Below, piece after piece: positions 57,985-64,000 of a DNA stretch of 64,000 nucleotides (the first letter of the stretch is position 1; every line of letters begins with the position of its first letter). The stretch covers positions 1-64,000 of the forward strand of contig MCFL01000021.1 of assembly GCA_002102555.1 (NCBI GenBank). The letters are read 5' to 3'. Below the pieces are notes generated by a model. It saw only the letters and a list, made by a program, of their open reading frames with translations, was not told where the DNA came from and did not search any database. The stretch is from Catenaria anguillulae PL171 (taxonomy: Eukaryota; Blastocladiomycota; Blastocladiomycetes; Blastocladiales; Catenariaceae). The position numbers and the translations under genes are program-made.

Positions 57985-58882
57985 ATGGAATCCAACAATC
58001 AAAGCTTTCAGTACTCTGCGCCGACCTGGCCCTACACCAGCATGGTGTCGTCGCCGACGCCATCGCCCTCTCCGATGCCAGTTGCCCCGGCCTCTTCGTT
58101 TCCTTCCTCACCTGCGTTCACGACGCAATCGCAATCCGCAGCTGAATCACGCTCGTTCAACTCGTCTGCATCTGTGGCATCGTCGTCTTCCACCTTTTCA
58201 AGCCCAGTTCACTCGTACTCGTCGTCACCATCGGGCTCCAGCTACACTGGATCCTTCTTTTCGCCACCCCATCATGCTCCCATGCAATCGGGGAATCCAT
58301 TCTCTTCCCCGTCATCCAGTCCAATCCCTCCATCTTCTCGACCGACTGGATTCGGCAGCAATCCCGGCAGCGATATCCGATTCATGCCCTCTATGGCGGC
58401 GCACTTTGTTCCTCCGCGTACCACGCCCGAGGAGGATATTTCCGCCATGTTGACCGGCGTAAGCTTGAGATCCGATGTTGAACCCACTAGACAAGGTCAG
58501 CTGCAGCGCGATTTGCCGTCGGCATTCATGGGAATGCAACTCACCGGCCCCACGCCAGAGTCGCTGGCTGATCCCATGGCAAGCATGGGATTGGACGATG
58601 GTGGGAAATACCGAGTGGAAGATGCGGCCGAACTGATGGCGGGTCTGTCGTTTGGAAATGGTGTTGGACTCCATCGACAGATGCAATGGTGCGAGTTTTG
58701 TGTTCCAACGTGCTGTGCGCTGTAATCAACTGAAACTAATTCGTTGACTGCTGTACTGGACCAGGTTACCTGGAATCGACCCCAATGGCCAGACGGATCC
58801 CGGCTTCGCGCCAATGGACATGGACGTGGACCATCGCACAGCCCGTGGACACACGCACCACCACCAGTCCTACATCAATTGA
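57985..58882 (+). CDS. Ser/Pro-rich disordered protein, unknown
   Basis: ATG 57985 (MESNNQSFQYSAPTWPY). Exons 57985-58688 and 58765-58882 join with a 76-nt GTGCGA...CCAG intron (phase 2) to give 273 residues. Nearly half the protein is Ser, Pro and Gly. A more ordered-looking part lies at about residues 140-230 (TPEEDISAMLTGVSL; DLPSAFMGMQLTG; RVEDAAELMAGLSF), where the recurrent MxTGVSL, MGMQLTG and MAGLSF pieces may be short linear motifs. It ends in a His-rich tail (RGHTHHHQSYIN). The gene model is well supported by the intron. No family is recognised. Confidence 0.65.
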
Positions 58883-59920
58883 GCCTGTTTGAACCTGTTT
58901 CCTTCTACCAAACATCAAACAACGCACATCATTCATGATTCAAACCAAGCAACCCATTCGTCCTTTTTTTTTTGTGTTTTTCTGCATTCCCATTCCTCCC
59001 CTTGCATGCCCAAGACGCACTATTTCCTCCCATTGTTGGCCCACCCACCTCACTTCCTCACTCGCTCGCACCCTGTCCCCAAAGATTCCGAAGACTTTGA
59101 TTCGTATATAAACATGACAGTGATTCCCATCATATTCCAGTTCCCTTTCCGTCAATCTCATGTTTTACCTTGTCGCAATTGCCCATTCGCCAATGAGTCC
59201 GGGAGCTCGCCAATTCGGGCGTCTTTCGTTTGTTTTCTGCCTCTTGCCAGGTAGTTGGTTCGTGAGAATATATCCGACTTCATATTGATTCATATTGAGT
59301 TATGGTACATAGCTTCAGCCATACATATATGTCCACCGGTGCACTTGATGCAATGCAAGTCATGGTGGTGAGTTGAGTGGTGCGTGCGGCAGTGGCAGGG
59401 GAAGCAATGAGGTTACGCATCACGTGAGTCGGAATGATGAGGCGACAAACACGGGTCGATAAAAAAAAAAAACGTTGAGTCGATGAGTGCCGAACCGAGC
59501 TGTGCCGAGTTGGTCAGTCAAGCACAGCAGCACAGTCGAGTGAGTGATGCGAGACGAGGCAGCCCACAATCCACAATCCACAACCGCTCTGTTTCCTTCA
59601 CCTCACGTTCATCCGTGACCCCTCGAGTCCCGTCCAGTTTGTCCAGTGCACAGTGTTGACCTCGCTCAGGCCAGGCCGTCACTGTCAACTTTTTTTTACT
59701 TGTTCTTGTCCATCGTCGCCGTCCCCTCCCTCGTTCCGCCGTTCGCCCCTGTCGAACCTCTCGTTCTGACGCCGCTGCCGCCGCGACCTCCGCCGAGCTT
59801 TCCGTCTCCTCCCTCGCTCGCCTCCTTCAGCCGAGCCAGCCAGCAGCCTGTTTGCCGTGAAGCGGTCGTCGTCTCCACACACACCACTCACCTCTCCCAG
59901 CTCGTTTGCTCGACGCAACC
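58883..59920. other. Intergenic region and LARP leader
   Basis: About 1 kb. There is a T-rich 3' region, an A12 tract at 59461-59472, and a pyrimidine-rich region (59580-59920) just before the LARP start that is probably its promoter and 5' leader. No gene seen. Confidence 0.5.
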
Positions 59921-62900
59921 ATGTCGTCCCTGCCGCCGACCACTGTGCAAGAGCCCGCGGTCGCAACTCCTGCCGAGTCATCGCCCGCTCCGGCTGCCGC
60001 GACCCCCGCAGCACCCATCGCTGCGCCCGCAAAGCCGCCGGCGACCAACCCGTGGAAGATTCCACCAAAGCCCGTTGTGGCTTCCGTCGTCGCCGAAGTG
60101 GACGAGGCGCCGTCTGCTCAGCAGCAAAAGCCAAAGGAAATCAAGGTGACTCAACCCAAACCCAAACAGCCCAAATCCCAGTCCCAGTCCCAGTCTGCTT
60201 CGGCTCCTGCGGCCGAATCGGCCCCGGCAATGTCTTCCGAGAATGCCACCCCCGCTGTCGACGCTTCCTCAGATTCCGCCGCCGATGACTTTGCGCCCGT
60301 TGTTTCCAAGCGGTCGCGCAAGCAGCAGGCCAAGCAACAACAGCAGCAGCGTGAGCGCGATTTGACGCGCAAGTCCGGCCCACGTCCGCCGCGCGCGGCA
60401 GCTGCCAAGGCCGACAAGGCATCCGCATCCGAGTCGGAGGAGGCGTCCGTTCCCGCTGCTGGCGCTGAATCAGATAAGGCCACCGAGGCGACGACTGAGG
60501 CTGCTGCCGAAACGGCTGTTTCCGCCTCGACCGCTGCTGCACCCGTTGTGTCTGCGCCCGTGCCCAAGCCGGCTCCCAAGCCTGCTGTGAGTGCTTGGGG
60601 TAAGGTTGCAACACCCGCTGCGTCCTGTACGTCACCATTGTACTGCTGGCTCCCTTTTCGCATTACGATCCATTGTCTCACACATTCGGCTCTGACTTGC
60701 AGCCGCCGAAACGCCCGTTGTCCCCGTGCCTGTTGCCGGCGAAGCCAAATGGCCCTCGCTCGAGGAAGTCAAGACCACCTCCGCAACGACCTCGCCCGTC
60801 GTGACGCGTGCATCCACTCCTGTTCCCACTGAGCCCGTTGTCGCAGCGACCGAATCGGCCCCGGCCGCACCCGCATCGACCGAAACCACTCCGCGAAAGG
60901 TCAAGAAGGGCGCCTGGACAGCACTCCCGGTTGAAATCGAGCCTCTCAAGTCCCGTCGGTCCAACTCGCGTGGCCAGCAGCAGCATACCGGCCGCCAGCA
61001 CCACCGCCAGCCACGCGGTGGTGCCGCCTCAGCGACGGCCGAGGATGGTGACAAGACCGCTGCCAACGGCGAGAATGCTACCCAGCAACAGCCGCGCCAT
61101 CACCAGCGTCGCGAGCGCAAGGACGGTGATGCGCCCCAGCACCACCGCAAACCGCGCAAGGCACACAACAAGACTGCCGCCGCTGCTGCGCCCGTTGCAC
61201 CGGCTGATTCGGTTCCGATTGCTGAGGCCTCTACCTCCAATGTCACTGCTGATCTTCCCACCGAGGCCGCGGCGACCCCAGCTCCTTCCAAGACGGCGAC
61301 TCCAGCGACTCTTCCTCCGAAGCCCGCCACGGCTCCCAACGGAACCTCCACTTTTGCTTCCCAGAAGCCTCGTCGCCAATACAACAACAACCACCAAAAC
61401 CGCACCTACCACCACAACAATGGCCAAGTGCCCACGACCTCGACGGCTCAGCCCGCCAACGGATCCGTGTTCCACCCTTCGTCGCACCCGCAGCGTGCTC
61501 GTCCGCACCACCACTCGCACCGCCACCATCACCACGGCACCTACTCTGTTCCCGGCACGGCCTACATTGCCCTGCCCACGGCCACGTCTGCCCCGATGCA
61601 ACAGCCAGTGTACCCGTCGTCGTACTCTTCCACCACCACGTCCATGACGGTTGACGTGGCCACGCTCAAGATGTACCTGCGTAACCAGCTTGAATACTAC
61701 TTCTCGCTCGACAACTTGTGCAAAGACTTGTTCATTCGCTCGCAAATGGCCCAAGAAGGTGGGTGGCTGCCGCTTGCCTTGCTCGCCAGCTTCAACCGCG
61801 TCCGCCATTGGACCGATTCCATGGACGTGATTGTCGAGTCGATCCAAGATTCCGAGATTATCGAGCTGTCGGCCGACAAGACTCAGGTCAGGAGGAAGGG
61901 CGACTGGCAAAAGTGGATCATTGATCCCGCCACGGCCACGGCGTTGCGCCCGCCGCGCCCATTGACGGCTCCCGTGGTTGTGAATGGCATGCCAACGCCC
62001 GCGGCTACGCCGCTCAGTGGGTCGCCGTCCGCGCCCGCGCACAAGCAGCCTGCTGTTGGGTCTGGTGAGGCCAGTTTGGTATGAATGAGTTTTTTTTTTC
62101 TTCTTTGCGCTTCTTGGTTTTCGTGTTCCCATTAGATTGCCCTGTTAGCTTCACCCACACTTTTTATTCCGACCCCCCTTTGTCGCTCCTGTCGCCGTCG
62201 CATTTATCTCCTCGACGCCGTCTCCCGTATTCACCTCCTCGTCTCGTTAGCCCATCCGTAGCTCGTCTTTTCGCCTTTCCCTTTCCTGTACCATTTGCTG
62301 CCCCTCTTTTTTTTTCTCTCTCTGTCGTCTCTCAGCCGGTTGCAGCCAGTCGCATGTCGACTCTCGTTTCCGGCTCTGCTCATTGTTCTGTGTTCTCATG
62401 CATGCCCCCCGTTTCGTACATTTTTTTTTTCTTTGGCGTCGTTTGGGATCACCTTTCCCAACGGCATGGCACCCATTTTCATTTCGGTATCTATTGTTCC
62501 CAAGTTGTGTGTTTTTCGTATTCCTTCTTCGATCGTCGTCGTTTCGCTTTGTCATCAAAAGATACTGTTCCCTGTTTTGGGTCATTTCGAAAAACAGTCT
62601 CCCCATCCATCCCTCCCCTTCCCGCCACCCAATTCCTTCCTCTCATTTGTGCCATGCCGGACGGTGCCTGCCGTCAAACTTGCCATTCCACCTTGCTCGT
62701 CTGTCTTTCCCTCACACTTTGCACTTTCCCATCTGCGTGTTGCGTGCTTGCTCGGGTTTGCTTGCCGGATCCCCTCGCCTTTTGCGTGCCTGCTCGGTGT
62801 CCGCCATTTGCTTGTCGGTTCGATTGCCCACCGTTTGCGCATGGCCGGATATCTTGCGGGTCCGTTTGCGGTGTGGGTTGGTGCGTGCATGCAAGCCAAC

Positions 62901-64000
62901 CAAGTTGCGAACGCAGCTGTGATTGGCTCTGTGCGATCGAAATGTTGGCGTGGAATCGTGCGAATGCCCAGGTTTGGCTGTCGGCGCTGTTTCGATGCCA
63001 GCGTGTGTACGAAATAGGGGGTTGGATGAGGACGGAGCCGGGGGGGCAATGGGACGTGAGCAACTAAGCTTGAGAGATTTTGGCAGTGAGCTTTTCATCC
63101 GGGCACAACAAGCACAGGCCTGCACTCCCAGTTTCGCTTTCAACTTCATATTTCTTCCGTTGGGGTTGGTATGCTCACCTTCATGACATTCCCGCTGCCC
63201 TTCCTTCAGAAGCAAGAAAAGCCTGTCACTGAGGCCAAGCAGCCAGAGCTCGACTCGTCCATTGATTCGACCCCGACTTCATCGACCGCTTCCCCGTCGA
63301 CCGTGGCCGATTCCGCCAACACGACCCTCTCTGCGGCTGACGAATCGCCCGTGTCTGCGTCCACGTCGGTGACGTCGTCATCGACCGAGGCCAGCCCAAG
63401 CAAGCCGACCAACGGCGACGGCGAAGGTTGGGTCCAGGTGGTGCGTACGCGCAAGGTGTCGAATGTAGCACGCACGCGCAAGACGTCCACGTCTGTTTCT
63501 GCGTCGGCCACGGCCGTTACGTCGACTGTCGATGCCGCGACGTCCACCATTTCTTCTCGCTCGTTGGACCTGAAGCCCGCTCCCAAGCCGCAGCCCGAGG
63601 TTGAGGAGGAGCCCACCACCACGTTTGCTCTTGACGAGGACCTGCTCTCGAACCCTCGCCGCCAAGCCCGGGTGCTGCGCGAGGACGAGGCGCCGTCCGA
63701 CGACGAAGACTACGAGGACGTGTACTCTGACGATGCGTGGTCGGACGATGAGCTTCCCGACGAGTTCCTCTCGTCGCTCGTCATTGTCACGCACCGCGTG
63801 CGCAAGCACGACGGCAACGACAAGGGGTACAACCTTGGGTTTGACCGCAAGGCCGCTGACGACGAATTCAACGATGCCATCAACGAGGGTTTGTACCAGT
63901 ACGAGCTGGCCCTTCGCAAGTCGGCTGCCGCAGCTGCTGCATCTACGTCGCAAAAGGTGATTACGGGCGTGCGTGAGCCCGTGGCTGCTGGCACCACCAT
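59921..64000 (+). CDS. LARP1: La-motif RNA-binding protein, LARP1/Sro9 type (incomplete at window end)
   Basis: ATG 59921 (ACCATGTCG context) opens an Ala/Pro/Gln-rich N-terminus. Intron 1 is 60627-60702 (76 nt). Before the La motif come AKWPSLEEVK and KGAWTALPVEIEP, typical of LARP1. The La motif is at about 61650-61920 (KMYLRNQLEYYFSLDNLC; LFIRSQMAQEGGWLPLALL; GDWQKWI). Reading then reaches GTATGA at 62079, a donor, with the next exon from 63210 (KQEKPVTEAKQPELD), a 1131-nt intron. The last part is Ser/Thr-rich, then acidic (DEDYEDVYSDDAWSDDELP), and leaves the window open at 64000. LARP1 proteins bind mRNA ends and control translation of ribosomal-protein mRNAs. The DM15 cap-binding repeats, if present, lie beyond the edge. 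Confidence 0.8.
62079..63209 (+). other. Unusually long intron in the LARP gene
   Basis: The 1131 nt from GTATGA to CTTCAG keep phase 0 between coding exons and are very T/C-rich. An open frame of over 300 codons inside it has no domain and reflects the pyrimidine bias. Retention would end the protein two codons after the donor. Confidence 0.6.

Noticed and set aside
62081-63067. Open frame of about 330 codons between two LARP exons
   Set aside because: It is Phe/Ser/Cys-rich from pyrimidine bias, has no domain, starts right at the donor, and overlaps similar open frames in other phases. It fits intron sequence better.
1-64000. tRNA or rRNA genes
   Set aside because: I looked for A/B-box-like promoter sequence and conserved rRNA stretches and found none I could support by eye; a covariance search would be needed to exclude tRNAs.

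Overview
This is a stretch of nuclear DNA from a eukaryote, almost certainly a flagellated (zoosporic) fungus. Genes lie on both strands and are interrupted by short GT-AG introns, mostly 55-110 nt with CTAAC/CTTAAC-like branch sites; two are only about 40 nt. Many proteins carry poly-Asn, poly-Gln or Ser/Pro tracts. Several proteins are fungal in type: a Mub1/SamB MYND protein, a Ufo1-type F-box/UIM protein, an Efm2-type methyltransferase and mitochondrial Msk1. An RPGRIP1L-type ciliary transition-zone protein points to a cilium. Together with Trp-rich ankyrin-like repeat proteins, this suggests Blastocladiomycota (Allomyces/Catenaria-like) or a chytrid. That placement is inference.

Layout: 0.9-3.4 kb MYND protein (+); 3.7-6.1 kb F-box/WD/UIM protein (-); 6.5-8.0 kb coiled-coil protein with a KEN box (+); 8.1-9.4 kb family-16 methyltransferase (-); 9.9-12.1 kb secretory kelch membrane protein (+); 12.7-15.2 kb second F-box/WD paralogue (+); 15.3-16.0 kb signal peptidase subunit SPC3 (-); 16.5-19.1 kb PINIT/SP-RING SUMO ligase (+); 19.3-21.4 kb Trp-rich repeat protein (-); 21.8-23.4 kb single-pass membrane protein (+); 23.6-24.5 kb prefoldin 3 (-); 24.9-26.5 kb unknown gene (-); 26.6-30.6 kb an unusual series of Ulp1-like protease, retropepsin-like domain and partial JmjC domain (-); 31.5-32.6 kb Mediator 18 (+); 32.8-34.2 kb TFG (-); 34.5-36.4 kb RPAP3 (+); 36.7-41.8 kb RPGRIP1L (+); 42.6-44.3 kb Rkm4/SETD6 SET methyltransferase (+); 44.5-46.5 kb intact Trp-rich repeat gene, followed by a decayed tandem copy to 47.6 kb; 47.8-49.7 kb mitochondrial LysRS (-); 50.1-52.7 kb second SP-RING ligase (+); 53.0-56.7 kb beta-adaptin (+); 58.0-58.9 kb Ser-rich protein (+); 59.9 kb to the right edge, LARP1-type La-motif protein (+, incomplete).

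The genes are mostly unrelated housekeeping functions: ubiquitin and SUMO ligation, protein and ribosome methylation, secretory transport, chaperones and cilium. They do not form an operon-like unit. Three families occur more than once: two F-box/WD, two SP-RING, and two Trp-rich repeat genes plus one pseudogene. The most unusual locus is 26.6-30.6 kb. There an Ulp1-like cysteine protease is separated by one in-frame UAG from a retropepsin-like domain whose catalytic Asp is Asn, and that domain appears to be spliced onto the C-terminal half of a JmjC domain.

Many otherwise well-conserved genes need single-base corrections, often in short homopolymers, to be read through. I treat these as probable consensus errors in the assembly rather than gene decay. 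Exon limits at such places are approximate.
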